Shown: one piece after another, positions 1 through 9,014 of the stretch
Position numbering within the stretch: the stretch's first letter is position 1
Layout: every line of letters begins with the position of its first letter
NCBI GenBank assembly: GCA_020636255.1
Contig: JACJYE010000008.1
Span: forward strand, 310,001-374,000
Length of the DNA: 64,000 nt
DNA from: Lewinellaceae bacterium
Lineage (GTDB): Bacteria > Bacteroidota > Bacteroidia > Chitinophagales > Saprospiraceae
Direction: 5' to 3'
Position numbers and translations under genes: made by a program
The notes under the pieces: generated by a model
Databases searched by the model: none
The model's input: only the letters and a program-made list of their open reading frames with translations
What the model was told of the DNA's origin: nothing

Positions 1-2
1 AA

Positions 3-929
3 GTTTACCGATACCCCCTCCCGGAAGGGACGCAACTCATACCCGATGAAAGCCAGCGGGTGCTGATCGTCGGCGGCTTCCCCGACCAGCGGTCGCACGA
101 CGCGAAATCCATCACCTTCGACGGGCAGGGGCATCTCTATGTCAACGTCGGCGCCCCTTCGAATGCCTGTACGGAACCAGACAGGGAACGGGGCGCCAAG
201 GGGCAGGACCCCTGCCCGCAGCTACAGTGGCATGCCGGCATCTGGCAGTTCGACGCCAACAGAACGGCTCAAAGCCAGCAACAGGATGGCCTGCGCTACG
301 CCACGGGCCTGCGCAACTGCGTCGCCGTGCAATGGAATGCAGCCGCCAACTCGCTCTATGCCCTGCAGCACGGCCGCGACCAGCTGAGTTACCTCTACCC
401 CGATTTGTATACCGATGAAGACAATGCCGAGCTGCCTGCTGAAGAATTCCTGCAGATCGACAACGGCGACGACTTCGGCTGGCCCTATTGTTATTTCGAC
501 CAGCGAAAAGGCCAAAAACTGCTCGCCCCGGAATACGGCGGCGACGGCGTGCAACAGGGCCGGTGTGCTGCGATCAAAAAGCCCATCGTGGCCCTCCCGG
601 GGCACATGGCCCCAAACGGCCTGATATTCTACACGGCTGCGGCATTCCCTGAAAGATACCGCCAGGGGGCCTTCATCGCTTTCCACGGCTCCTGGAACAG
701 GGCGCCCCTGCCACAGAAAGGGTACTTCGTCGCCTTCGTCCCCATGAAAGACGGCCAGCCTTCCGGCGACTGGGAGATATTTGCCGACAACATCGCGGGG
801 ATGGAAACCGTGGCACAGCCCAGTGATGCGCTGCACCGCCCCACCGGCCTGGCCATAGGCCCCGACGGCGCGCTATACATCGCGGATTCTGTCACAGGAA
901 AGGTCTGGAAAGTCGTTTATTCCGGCTGA
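3..929 (+). CDS. PQQ-dependent sugar (glucose/sorbosone) dehydrogenase, 5'-truncated by window edge
   Basis: The frame is open from base 3 to the TGA at 927-929, so the start lies outside the window; the GTG at 60 is internal. The visible 308 residues match the C-terminal part of the beta-propeller sugar dehydrogenases (GSDH/sorbosone dehydrogenase family), which oxidise aldose sugars with PQQ in the periplasm. Typical blade motifs are visible: NGDDFGWPYC, a FHGSWNR segment, and PTGLAIGPDGALYIAD near the end. The signal peptide, if any, is not visible. The stop overlaps the 3' end of the convergent gene by 13 bases. The substrate cannot be assigned, and some family members do not bind PQQ. 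Confidence 0.85.
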   Translation, partial: VYRYPLPEGTQLIPDESQRVLIVGGFPDQRSHDAKSITFDGQGHLYVNVGAPSNACTEPDRERGAKGQDPCPQLQWHAGIWQFDANRTAQSQQQDGLRYATGLRNCVAVQWNAAANSLYALQHGRDQLSYLYPDLYTDEDNAELPAEEFLQIDNGDDFGWPYCYFDQRKGQKLLAPEYGGDGVQQGRCAAIKKPIVALPGHMAPNGLIFYTAAAFPERYRQGAFIAFHGSWNRAPLPQKGYFVAFVPMKDGQPSGDWEIFADNIAGMETVAQPSDALHRPTGLAIGPDGALYIADSVTGKVWKVVYSG

Positions 930-1660
930 CCCGCCAGGGCATGTTCCTGGTTGCTTCGCTGCAACTTCCCTGCAAACGGGAGTAACATCAAAGCGAACAG
1001 GAACAGGGCCAGCCCTTCGGCAACCAGCAGGTACCAGGGCCAGGGGCCGAGGTAATCCAAAGGCGAAGCTGTAGGCGGTTTGCTCAGCAGGTATACGTAA
1101 TTGGAGCCCAGCAACAGGTTGAGGATCAGAACGGACAGCACATAAAGCTGAAGGTAGCCGAATGCGCGCCAAAGGCTCTTCCATCCCGGATAAAACCGAT
1201 AGGCCACCGTTATGTATACTGCGTAGATCACCAGGCCGCTGTGCACAACCCAGTATTTGATGAAGGTAAAATGAGGGAAACCATCGTAAAGATGGGGCGT
1301 AATGACGGCCTGGATCGTGCCTGCCAGTATCCAGAAGTACAATATTTCGTGCACCCTGTATTTTGGCCGCCACATCAGCAAGGGTAAGGCCAGTGCGACG
1401 ACATTACAGATATCCAGCGGCAGGTCGGCCGTATAATCGAAATCACCCAGAGCTATGCGAATACCGGTCCAGCCAAGTACGGCCAACGCCAGGCATAACG
1501 CCAGTAAACGCGCTGCCTGTAGCTTTTGACGGACATCCCAATACCGGTGGGCTGCCAGAGGCAGCAGCACGCCAATAACGGCCGTCAACGACAGCATAAC
1601 CAGATGCTGCGCCCCGAAAAGGGTAAAATCTTCATTGTATCGAAAAAAAGCGGACTCCAT
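917..1660 (-). CDS. YwaF/TIGR02206-like integral membrane protein
   Basis: A 247-residue protein with about six hydrophobic segments and the layout of the TIGR02206 (YwaF) family, whose function is unknown. It contains the typical GAQHLVMLSL start region and DLPLDICNVVALALPLL. The reading frame stays open upstream to 1834, but the ATG at 1660 (MESAFFRYNEDF) is preferred: family homology begins there, and its first base is the last base of the upstream protease stop (TAATG). That overlap implies translational coupling to the secreted subtilisin upstream. A functional link with the protease is only inferred from this coupling. Confidence 0.8.
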   Translation of the reverse strand: MESAFFRYNEDFTLFGAQHLVMLSLTAVIGVLLPLAAHRYWDVRQKLQAARLLALCLALAVLGWTGIRIALGDFDYTADLPLDICNVVALALPLLMWRPKYRVHEILYFWILAGTIQAVITPHLYDGFPHFTFIKYWVVHSGLVIYAVYITVAYRFYPGWKSLWRAFGYLQLYVLSVLILNLLLGSNYVYLLSKPPTASPLDYLGPWPWYLLVAEGLALFLFALMLLPFAGKLQRSNQEHALAGQPE

Positions 1661-4647
1661 TACCGGTTTATCACCAGGGGCTGTGCCAGAGGGCCGTTTT
1701 CCGTCTGAACCACCAGTACGTATACCCCTACAGGTAAGCCGGCCACCGAAAGTTCCAACACATTCTGGCCTGTGCTCACCCTTTCTTCCTTCCACACCAT
1801 AACCGGGCGCCCCAGCAGGCCGAATAACGTGCATTCAACAATGCCAGGCTGAGTATTGGAAAAACCGATGTATACCACATCCTGAGCCGGGTTGGGATAA
1901 ACGGACAATTGCTGCCTGCTTTCCGGAGCAGCCACACCTGTAGTTGTCCCCTCCTCAACCTGCACCTGCCCTAGCACACTATGGCTGCACCCTTCGGCGC
2001 CCACCACGGTCAGGCTAACCTGATAGGCCCCCGTATCGCCGTATGCGTGCAGCGGGTTCTGTTCCATACTGTTCGTACCGTCGCCAAAATCCCAGAACCA
2101 GGATACCGCGTTCTCGGATAAGCTCGTAAAGGCCAGTTCGTTATTACCGGAAGCCAGGTTGATGGTGGTATCTGCCGGGCTGAAAGCCGCCAGTATCGGG
2201 TTGGCAGTATCCAGAACGCCGATCTCCACCGGCGTGCGGCCGCAGAAATAATTATACTCCACTTCCCAGTCGTAGAAGTAGTAATACTGTAGCGTGCCGG
2301 TAGTGGAGCGCTGAATAGACAGCACATTGGGCACGGTATATGGATAGGTATTACCGCCCAGGTTAAACTGCAGCGCTTTCCCCCCCTTGAGTTCCAGGCG
2401 GTAACCTTCGCCCGGCTCGAGCAGGATATCGAGGTTGATGCGCTGTTCTCCCGCCTGCACCTGTACGACCTTGTTTATAGTCAGGCCGCTGGGCTTGACG
2501 AGGCTCAGCAGGCGGCCGCCGGCTTCTTCGGCATAGGCCTTAACGGATAATAACCGGCAATCGGTGAACACATCGAACTCCAGCCCTTCCGGAGTAGTGG
2601 ACCACTGTGCGGCGCCGCCGTCATTTGACTGCCGGCCGGTAAACACCTGAGGCGTCACCTGTGCGTATACGGTTTGGGGGGCATCAGCTACATCAACCAG
2701 GATAGAAGGGCCTTCGCCGAGCAGGACGCCGGCTTCTTCAGCATCGTACCAGCGGACCCGGCCAGCGCCTTCGAACATGCTCTGTACCAGCGCCGCACCG
2801 CCGGCACAGGCCGGTGCGCTTCCCGCCACCATTGCAGGGATCTTATCAGCATCGAGCACATGTACTTCCTCTTTCAGTTGGTTGTCCAGGCTGCGGGCAT
2901 CGGCCACGCCATTGGATTGCGTGATATTGACCACCAATACGTGGTAACCCGCTGGCAAGGCAAAGTCCGGGGCTTCCAGCTCCATCCGCTGTTTTGGCGC
3001 CAGCTCGCCTTCCCAATGGAATTCCATCGCCAGGGAGGGCTGGCTCTCAATGCTCATTCGTATATCGGCCGTATAAATGGTATCGGCGCCATTATTTTCC
3101 ACAAGCAGCAGCGGGGATACCGCGCCTCCGCAATCGAATTCAGGCGTCGTCACCCGCAGCAGGGCGATATCGTTGCCGGCAGTAACGGGCGGCACGGGCT
3201 CGTTGCCCTGATCGATAAGATACTGGTAAGCTGCAGGCAGGTTGATGATGCCCATCCCGTAGTCGTTATCTTCTCCTTCCGGCCCCAGGTCGGTGCAGGT
3301 GTAATAGAGTGCCAGCATCAGCTCCTCGCCCGTCAGATACGGGAAAGCTTCTTTCAGCAGCAACACGGCCCCCGCGACATGGGGCGACGCCATGGAAGTG
3401 CCGCTCAGGTTGCCATACCCGCCACCGGCAACGCTGGAACGCACGCTGGACCCCGGAGCTGACACTTCGGGCTTGATCAGCAACGACCCTGTACCTCCGC
3501 AAATGCTGGGCCCCCGGCTGGAAGAACCGGAGATGGGAAACCCGGGGGTATTGGCGTTGAGGTTACCTACCGCAAACAAACGCACCAGGCCCCAGTTGTT
3601 CATCTTTGGGGCGGTGATCGTCTGAGGATCGGGGCCATCATTACCGGCGGAAAAGATGACGGCGATGCCGACGGCGTAGAGCGCGTCATACAATTGCCGA
3701 ATATCGAGCGAACCGCAACTGGCAAAACCACTCGCCCAGGAGTTGTTGATCACATCAGGGCGGTCATCGATGGTCGCCGGGTTGCCGTCGGGGTCGACGG
3801 CCCATTGCAGCATGTTGGTCAGGCCGGAAATAGAGGTCCCGTCGGGGCAATCGCCGCCCAGGCCGATACCTCCCATCCACTGCGCGCCGAAAGCTACGCC
3901 TACGGTGTCCTGCGCAATGCGGTCCAGCCCCAGGACGATCCCCGTAACGTGGGTGCCGTGTATATCGCAGTCGAGCGGCCCGCTAAAGCTGCGCCAGCTC
4001 AGGCTCATGGGGTTGTAATGGTAAGTGAACTGGTTGTGCAATGCCGGGTGGGCAGCGTCCTGCCCGGTATCGATGATGAGGGCCTTGCGCCCGTAACCGC
4101 TATAACCCAGCGCCCACATCTCGGGAGCGCCGATAGCCTGCAGGCCGTTCTCGACATTATCGAGCGAAGGCGGCGCCGGGCTGAAAGTCTCCGATTCATT
4201 TTCAAAAGTGATCCTGCTGTCTACCTCAATCCAGGCGATCTCGGGCCGGCGGCTTAGCTCCTGCACGGCATCGGCCGTAGCATCGGCGAAGATGGCGTTC
4301 ATGATCCAGTACGGGCGCACATTTTGAACGCCGGGCATGGCCTGCAGCACGGCCAGCATGGCAGGTTGCGTAGCCGCCGCTTTGGCCTGAAGGGCGGTGA
4401 TCAGCTCCAGGCTGCGCATTTCGAGGCTGGCGTTCCGGCGGATAAGGCCCTGTTCCATGGCCGGCACATCTACCTGATCGGCGAGCATGATCCATATCGG
4501 GTGCGGGGCCTGAGGGGCAGCTTGCAGCTCCGCCTGCAGGGCGGGTTTGATCTTTTCATCAGCCGTTTGGGCAAAGGTGAGGTTAGGTGTTACCCAGGCG
4601 CCGGCCAACAGCAATAGGGCCGGGAGTTTTTTCCATACTATATCCAT
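1660..4647 (-). CDS. Secreted S8 subtilisin-like serine peptidase with PKD domain and T9SS C-terminal domain
   Basis: A 995-residue exported protease. Residues 1-27 form a signal peptide ending at TFAQ. About 35-145 resembles an I9-type propeptide. The S8 domain carries Asp193 (LIIDTGQDAAHP), His230 (CDIHGTHVTG) and Ser418 (SGTSMASPHVAG), with the oxyanion Asn in SAGNDG. A CARDB-like region and an Ig-like region follow, then a PKD domain (WFWDFGDGT, YGDTGAYQVSLTV). The last ~80 residues (LSVYPNPAQDVVYIGF) are a type IX secretion sorting domain, so the enzyme is probably cell-surface or released. The ATG at 4647 is chosen because it gives a clean signal peptide; upstream codons to 4779 look non-coding. 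It is a tandem paralogue of the next gene. Confidence 0.92.
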   Translation of the reverse strand: MDIVWKKLPALLLLAGAWVTPNLTFAQTADEKIKPALQAELQAAPQAPHPIWIMLADQVDVPAMEQGLIRRNASLEMRSLELITALQAKAAATQPAMLAVLQAMPGVQNVRPYWIMNAIFADATADAVQELSRRPEIAWIEVDSRITFENESETFSPAPPSLDNVENGLQAIGAPEMWALGYSGYGRKALIIDTGQDAAHPALHNQFTYHYNPMSLSWRSFSGPLDCDIHGTHVTGIVLGLDRIAQDTVGVAFGAQWMGGIGLGGDCPDGTSISGLTNMLQWAVDPDGNPATIDDRPDVINNSWASGFASCGSLDIRQLYDALYAVGIAVIFSAGNDGPDPQTITAPKMNNWGLVRLFAVGNLNANTPGFPISGSSSRGPSICGGTGSLLIKPEVSAPGSSVRSSVAGGGYGNLSGTSMASPHVAGAVLLLKEAFPYLTGEELMLALYYTCTDLGPEGEDNDYGMGIINLPAAYQYLIDQGNEPVPPVTAGNDIALLRVTTPEFDCGGAVSPLLLVENNGADTIYTADIRMSIESQPSLAMEFHWEGELAPKQRMELEAPDFALPAGYHVLVVNITQSNGVADARSLDNQLKEEVHVLDADKIPAMVAGSAPACAGGAALVQSMFEGAGRVRWYDAEEAGVLLGEGPSILVDVADAPQTVYAQVTPQVFTGRQSNDGGAAQWSTTPEGLEFDVFTDCRLLSVKAYAEEAGGRLLSLVKPSGLTINKVVQVQAGEQRINLDILLEPGEGYRLELKGGKALQFNLGGNTYPYTVPNVLSIQRSTTGTLQYYYFYDWEVEYNYFCGRTPVEIGVLDTANPILAAFSPADTTINLASGNNELAFTSLSENAVSWFWDFGDGTNSMEQNPLHAYGDTGAYQVSLTVVGAEGCSHSVLGQVQVEEGTTTGVAAPESRQQLSVYPNPAQDVVYIGFSNTQPGIVECTLFGLLGRPVMVWKEERVSTGQNVLELSVAGLPVGVYVLVVQTENGPLAQPLVINR

Positions 4648-4794
4648 AAGAAAACAGGGTTTAATAGCTAGCAAAGCTCGCTGGTTACGGGACGTAAAGA
4701 TACGCCCGTATCCCTCTAAAAAAGAACCGGACAAAGGGTTCTGGTTTGTACAGTAAGATACACTTTGCCAATTGGGCAAATGTCAGGCTACGTA

Positions 4795-7794
4795 TTAACG
4801 CCCGATCAGCAATTTTTCTACAAGCCTGCGGCCATCCGCTTGTACGGCTACCCAATAGGCGCCGGGGGGAAGGCCCTGCACAGAGATCTCAACCGTAGAG
4901 CCCTCAGCCGGGCCTATGCGGCGGTTCAGGACGGGCCTGCCCAGGACATCCATGACCGCGATAGCTGCCTCCGAATGCAGCGGGCTGTTGAACACCAGGA
5001 ATACCCGCTGGCTCGCCGGGTTGGGGAACAGGCTGAAACCTTTCGGCTCAGCAACTGAAACCGTGTGGTTGATCGTGCCTTCCGTCACCTGTACGCTGCC
5101 GATGCTACTGCTGCTGCAGCCTTCAGGGCCGACAGCTGTGAGCGTTACCTGGTACACCCCTGTATCGCCGTAAGCATGGGCCGGGTTTTGCAGGCTGCTG
5201 GCCGTGCCGTCGCCGAAATCCCACAGCCAGGAGATAGCCCCGGTAGATTGATCCGAAAAAGCGACCTCGTTGGAGCCCAAAGCCAGGTCAATAAGGGTAT
5301 CCTGAGGGGTGAAAGCCACCTGTGGAGCGTTATTGGCCGCAGCCACGCCGATTTCCAGAGGCGTCCGCCCGCAGAAGTAGTCGTACTCAATTTCCCAGTC
5401 GAAGAAATAGTAATAAAAGATGGTACTGTTGGTCGACCGGGTTATCGACATCACTTTTGGCACGGTATAGGGGAAGGAAGTAACGCCTACCGTAAAGCGC
5501 AGAGGGTTGCCTACTCCGAGCACCAGCTTCTGGCCATCGCCGGGCTGTATCAGCAGGTCGAGCGTAACGCGTTGTTCGCCGGCCTGCAGCTGGACGATCT
5601 TGTTGACCGTCGAGCCATCCGCGCGGACCAGCCTGATCAGGCGGCCGCCGGCCTCTTCGGCATAGACTTTTACGGAACGCAGGTAAAAGGACGTTTCGGC
5701 ATTGAAAATGAGCCCTTGTTCCGTGTTGCCCATTTGCACATTACCCGTGTATTCGCTTTTCCCTACCTGGGCCAGCGGCGACACCCTGGCGTAAACCGTT
5801 TGGGGGTTGCCACCCACCTGCATCAGCAAGGGGTTGCCTTCGCCCAGCAAGGCGCCGCCTTCTTCGGCATCATACCAGCGCACCCGTGCCGGCGCATCAT
5901 AGAGGCTCCGCAGCAGTGCCTGGCTGTTCTGGCATACAGGGGCGCCGCCAATTACTTCGGCAGGCACTTTATCTTCTTCAATGACCTTTACTTCTTTCTT
6001 GAGCCGGTTGTTCAGGCTGCGGGCATCCGGCTGCCCGTTGGCCTCGATGGCCTCGACAACCAGCACCCTGTCGCCTGCCGGTGCACTGAGCGGAGGCAGC
6101 AACAGTTCAAGCCGTTCTTTAGGCAACAGCAGCCCTTCCCAGGTGTGTTCGAGGGCGGGGGCGGCATTATCTTCCAGGCTCAGGCGGAAAGTGATGGACG
6201 TAAGGGTATCTGTTCCGTCATTTTCCAGCAGCACAAGTGGCGTAATGGCCTCGGCACAGTTGAACTCGGAAACTTCGACACTCAGGAGCACGACATCGTT
6301 GGTAGCCTCTATCGGGGCTACGGGCTCGTGGCCCTGGTCAACCAGGTACTGGAATGCCGCCGGCAGGTTGATGATGCCCATGCCATAGATATTGTCTTCT
6401 CCTGCCTGGCCGAGGTCGGTACAGCTAAAGTACAAGGCCAGCATGATATCTTCCCCGCTGAGGTAAGGGAAGGCCTGCTTCAGCAACAGGATCGCCCCGG
6501 AAGTATGGGGAGCGGAAAAGGAAGTGCCATCCGCAACCGTATAACCTCCGCCAACGGTGGCCATGCGGACCTGAGTGCCCGGCGCCGACACTTCGGGCTT
6601 GATCGACAGGGAGCCGGAACCACTGCAAATGGATGGGCCCCTGCTGGAAGACACATTGATGGGAAATGATGGGTTGTTGGCATTCACATTGCCCACGGTA
6701 AAAATGCGTACCAGGTCGTAGTTCAGCACACCGGGCCGGGAAATGGTGGATGCGCCGGGCCCTTCATTACCTGCCGCGTATACGACCGCAATGCCGGCCC
6801 CCATCAGCGCATCGTAGAGGTTGCGTTCGACCCCGTCGAAGCAGTCGGCCGCCGATGCCGTACCGCCCCATGAATTGTTGATCACATCGGGCATATCATC
6901 GGTAGTAGCAGCATTGCCATCGGGGTTAAGCGCCCATTGCATCGTCTGGAAAGAGCTCAGGACGGTACCGTCGTACTGGCAGGTACCGCCGGAAGTGAGG
7001 TTGAGAAATATGGGCCCGCCCATCCATTCGCCATCGAAGGCCACGCCCAGCGTATCGCGGTTGATGCGGTCCATCCCAACGGCACAGCTGGCGACGTTGG
7101 TGCCATGGCTATCGCAGTAGCCTACGGCATCGGGGCTGGCCCACGACTCGTCGAAAGGATGGTTGTGGTAAGCGAACTGGTTGAACAAGGCAGGGTGGCC
7201 GATGTCCTGGCCGGTATCGATGATCAGCACTTTGCGCCCGTAGCCGGTATATCCCTGCGCCCACAGTTGGGGAGCGCCGATGGCCTCCGGGCCGGGTTCT
7301 GTATTATCGTTCAGGATGGGAGCGGCATTGGTGCTTTGCCCCTGGTCGAAAGCCTGAAGCGGTTGGTTATAGCCGATGTACTCGATCGCCGGATGGTGGC
7401 TCAGCCGGGCAATAGCGGCATAATCGGCTTCCATAAAAATGGCGTTGACGATCCACAGCGGTTCGATGGAGGAAGGCCTGACGCCTTCCATTTTCTCCAG
7501 CTCCTCCAGCAAAGGCGGCTGGGTTGCCCCGGCCTTTTCCTGTAAGCCGGTTATAATGGCATAAGCCCTTTCCTGAAGGCTGGCCCCGCGGGCCTTCAAT
7601 TGCTGCTCGAGCGCCCTGACATCAAGGTGGACTGAAAGCGCCACGTATATGGAGTGGTACCCTTCCGGCCGGCTTTCAAGCTGTTCCAGGAGGCTGCTCG
7701 TCAACGTTGATGGTTCAAGGGTTTGAGCGCTAAGGGTAAAGAATAAGCCCGGCATGAGGCCCATGCCCAGGATAAGTTTTTTCCATACTTTCAT
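4795..7794 (-). CDS. Secreted S8 subtilisin-like serine peptidase, tandem paralogue, with PKD and T9SS domains
   Basis: A 999-residue paralogue of the gene at 1660-4647 with the same order: signal peptide (1-23, LSAQ), I9-like propeptide, S8 domain, CARDB-like region, PKD (WLWDFGDGTA), and a T9SS domain (FSLFPNPASQRVFLVF). The triad is complete: Asp193, His230 and Ser425 (GTSFSAPHTSG). However, the usual HGTH motif reads HGTN, replacing the structural His three residues after the catalytic one, and VAG becomes VAS. The ATG at 7794 precedes the signal peptide; the open frame to 7986 runs into a dispersed repeat and is not believed. Both paralogues keep a similar sequence around the start codon, consistent with a whole-gene duplication. 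Confidence 0.92.
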   Translation of the reverse strand: MKVWKKLILGMGLMPGLFFTLSAQTLEPSTLTSSLLEQLESRPEGYHSIYVALSVHLDVRALEQQLKARGASLQERAYAIITGLQEKAGATQPPLLEELEKMEGVRPSSIEPLWIVNAIFMEADYAAIARLSHHPAIEYIGYNQPLQAFDQGQSTNAAPILNDNTEPGPEAIGAPQLWAQGYTGYGRKVLIIDTGQDIGHPALFNQFAYHNHPFDESWASPDAVGYCDSHGTNVASCAVGMDRINRDTLGVAFDGEWMGGPIFLNLTSGGTCQYDGTVLSSFQTMQWALNPDGNAATTDDMPDVINNSWGGTASAADCFDGVERNLYDALMGAGIAVVYAAGNEGPGASTISRPGVLNYDLVRIFTVGNVNANNPSFPINVSSSRGPSICSGSGSLSIKPEVSAPGTQVRMATVGGGYTVADGTSFSAPHTSGAILLLKQAFPYLSGEDIMLALYFSCTDLGQAGEDNIYGMGIINLPAAFQYLVDQGHEPVAPIEATNDVVLLSVEVSEFNCAEAITPLVLLENDGTDTLTSITFRLSLEDNAAPALEHTWEGLLLPKERLELLLPPLSAPAGDRVLVVEAIEANGQPDARSLNNRLKKEVKVIEEDKVPAEVIGGAPVCQNSQALLRSLYDAPARVRWYDAEEGGALLGEGNPLLMQVGGNPQTVYARVSPLAQVGKSEYTGNVQMGNTEQGLIFNAETSFYLRSVKVYAEEAGGRLIRLVRADGSTVNKIVQLQAGEQRVTLDLLIQPGDGQKLVLGVGNPLRFTVGVTSFPYTVPKVMSITRSTNSTIFYYYFFDWEIEYDYFCGRTPLEIGVAAANNAPQVAFTPQDTLIDLALGSNEVAFSDQSTGAISWLWDFGDGTASSLQNPAHAYGDTGVYQVTLTAVGPEGCSSSSIGSVQVTEGTINHTVSVAEPKGFSLFPNPASQRVFLVFNSPLHSEAAIAVMDVLGRPVLNRRIGPAEGSTVEISVQGLPPGAYWVAVQADGRRLVEKLLIGR

Positions 7795-7865
7795 AAGAAG
7801 ACGATAGTTTGCTGCAAAAAATGGATTCCAAGATAGGAAATTATACCACTTTACGGCATGTTTAT

Positions 7866-8098
7866 CAGGGCAATCGCATTTAAAAAAGTTTTCTTCATCT
7901 CCCCCTGGCACGAACGTGGGAAGGCGCTTCACTTCTGGAATGTTTGGATAATCCATGAAGAAAACCTCGCCTTGAATTGTAGCCAAAAACCCATAAGGCC
8001 GTTTGCCCCGGCTGTAGCAGCCACGTAAGCAACAGCGAAAGCCCGGTAGCCCCTCCTGGGCATCCCGGACAATCCGCCTTTAGCAGGTTTGGCGTTAA
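7866..8098. repeat. Dispersed repeat family A, copy 1
   Basis: About 230 bases that recur at 38931-39245 with high identity, from CAGGGCAATCGC through ACTTCTGGAATG, GATAATCCATGAAGAAAAC and CCGTTTGCCCCGGCTGTAGC to GCAGGTTTGGCGTTAA. This copy lacks about 95 bases present in the other. An inverted copy of the left end (AAATGCGATTGCCCTG) lies at 8381-8396, so the whole 7866-8398 stretch is bounded by short inverted ends. No coding capacity is believed; the 5' extension of the subtilisin frame is a translation of this repeat. Confidence 0.8.
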
Positions 8099-8277
8099 AA
8101 AACGGCCCTTACAAAGCCTTCATTTGCCAGGCCAGCAGAAAACCTGTCTGAGCCACGAAGCAGCTAAAAGAAGCCTAAAGCGGCACGAGCGCGAAGCAAA
8201 AAAAAGTGATGAACTGAACCAGATGGCGAGTTTGTTTTCTGCAGAACCCCAGGCGGGCCGTTTTAGCCAAAGCTGCG

Positions 8278-8335
8278 CAGGCGGCGGCTTTTTTGGTTCG
8301 TTTTTTGGCCGCCCAAAAAATGAACGAAGGAGATC
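8278..8335. repeat. Dispersed repeat family B, copy 1 (GGCGGCTTTTTTGG element)
   Basis: A 55-58 base unit beginning GGCGGCGGCTTTTTTGG and ending GAACGAAGGAGATC, identical to bases 38969-39025. The centre is partly self-complementary (TTCGTTTTTTGG against CCCAAAAAATGAACGAA). Frames across it give the peptide SFFGRPKNEPKKPPP on the minus strand in both places, which is a repeat translation and not evidence of a gene. With family A it fills the gap between the protease and the nuclease (7795-8400), where no real gene is seen. Confidence 0.75.
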
Positions 8336-8400
8336 GGGCAAAATCCAGGAGGCCCGATGATTAACAAAGCATAAAATCAAATGCGATTGCCCTGGCATGT

Positions 8401-8874
8401 TTATTTGTCGCGTTTCCGCTTTTCCAATTCATCCGTAACAGCCCGCAGACAGATGTCAAACTCTTTTTTCAGCTTGTGCTCCCAAAAGCGGAAGACCGTC
8501 CAGCCCATTTCCTGCAACGCCAGGGTATTTTCACGGTCGCGCTGCATATTGCGCTCGATCTTGGGTATCCAATACTCCCGGTTGTGTTGAATGCGCGGTT
8601 TTTTTTCCTCCCAATTGTAACCGTGCCAGAACTCACCATCGACAAACACGGCCACCTTGAACTTTTTAAAGGCGATATCCGGTTTGCCCGGCAGGCCGCT
8701 GACGTCTTTCCGGTAGCGGTACCCCAACTGCCACAATGCCCGGCGCAACATCAGCTCCGCGCGGGTATCGGTAGAGCGGATCTTCTGCATCAGGCGGGAA
8801 CGGCTCTGCGGCGTATACCGGCTTTGTTCATCGCTGAATGCAGGGACCTTGATGGGCTTTTCTTTTTCGGGCAT
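8401..8874 (-). CDS. Vsr-family (very short patch repair-like) endonuclease lacking the zinc ligands
   Basis: A 157-residue protein of the Vsr fold. Typical features are RSTDTRAELMLRRALWQLG, the catalytic Asp66 in LPGKPDIAF, FWHG at 82-85, and the GWTVFRFWE strand near 124-132. Compared with E. coli Vsr (from memory of that sequence), the zinc ligands Cys66, His71, Cys73 and Cys117 correspond to Glu81, Tyr86, Trp88 and His133, and His64 corresponds to Asp79. Trp68 and His69 are kept. Vsr nicks at T:G mismatches left by Dcm methylation; no cytosine methylase lies nearby, so this is an orphan and may be a different nuclease of the superfamily. The ATG at 8874 fits the family start; the frame is open to 8961. 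Confidence 0.82.
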   Translation of the reverse strand: MPEKEKPIKVPAFSDEQSRYTPQSRSRLMQKIRSTDTRAELMLRRALWQLGYRYRKDVSGLPGKPDIAFKKFKVAVFVDGEFWHGYNWEEKKPRIQHNREYWIPKIERNMQRDRENTLALQEMGWTVFRFWEHKLKKEFDICLRAVTDELEKRKRDK

Positions 8875-8908
8875 ATAGAAATAACTGAAAATGTTCAACC
8901 GGAATATA

Positions 8909-8927
8909 CTTATTATTTGAACACTAC
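8909..8927 (-). repeat. Dispersed 18-base motif, copy 1
   Basis: Read on the minus strand this is TAGTGTTCAAATAATAAG, one mismatch from the copy at 29730-29747. Related copies are at 14919-14937 and 62560-62577. It lies 35 bases upstream of the vsr-like start codon. Its function is unknown. Confidence 0.6.
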
Positions 8928-8963
8928 TTAACCTATTTTGCATCAACAAATCCGCCGCCACTG

Positions 8964-8994
8964 TTGTACATAATACAAGCTGGCATTATATTTA
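8964..8994 (+). promoter_or_regulatory. Bacteroidota-type promoter for the Bax-inhibitor-1 gene
   Basis: TTG at 8964-8966, then 20 bases, then TATATTTA at 8987-8994. This fits the Bacteroidota sigma consensus TTG-N20-TAnnTTTG except for the final base. It lies 21 bases before the ATG at 9015. Confidence 0.5.
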
Positions 8995-9014
8995 GGCTGT
9001 AAAAAAACCAAACC

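Noticed and set aside
5065..6669. A 534-codon open frame antisense to the second subtilisin
   Set aside because: Its translation has no domain-like sequence and the subtilisin on the other strand is certain. Long antisense frames are expected in GC-rich genes with biased third positions.
8120..8398. A 92-codon frame giving SFFGRPKNEPKKPPP
   Set aside because: The same peptide arises at 38969-39025 from the family B repeat; it is a repeat translation, not a conserved protein.
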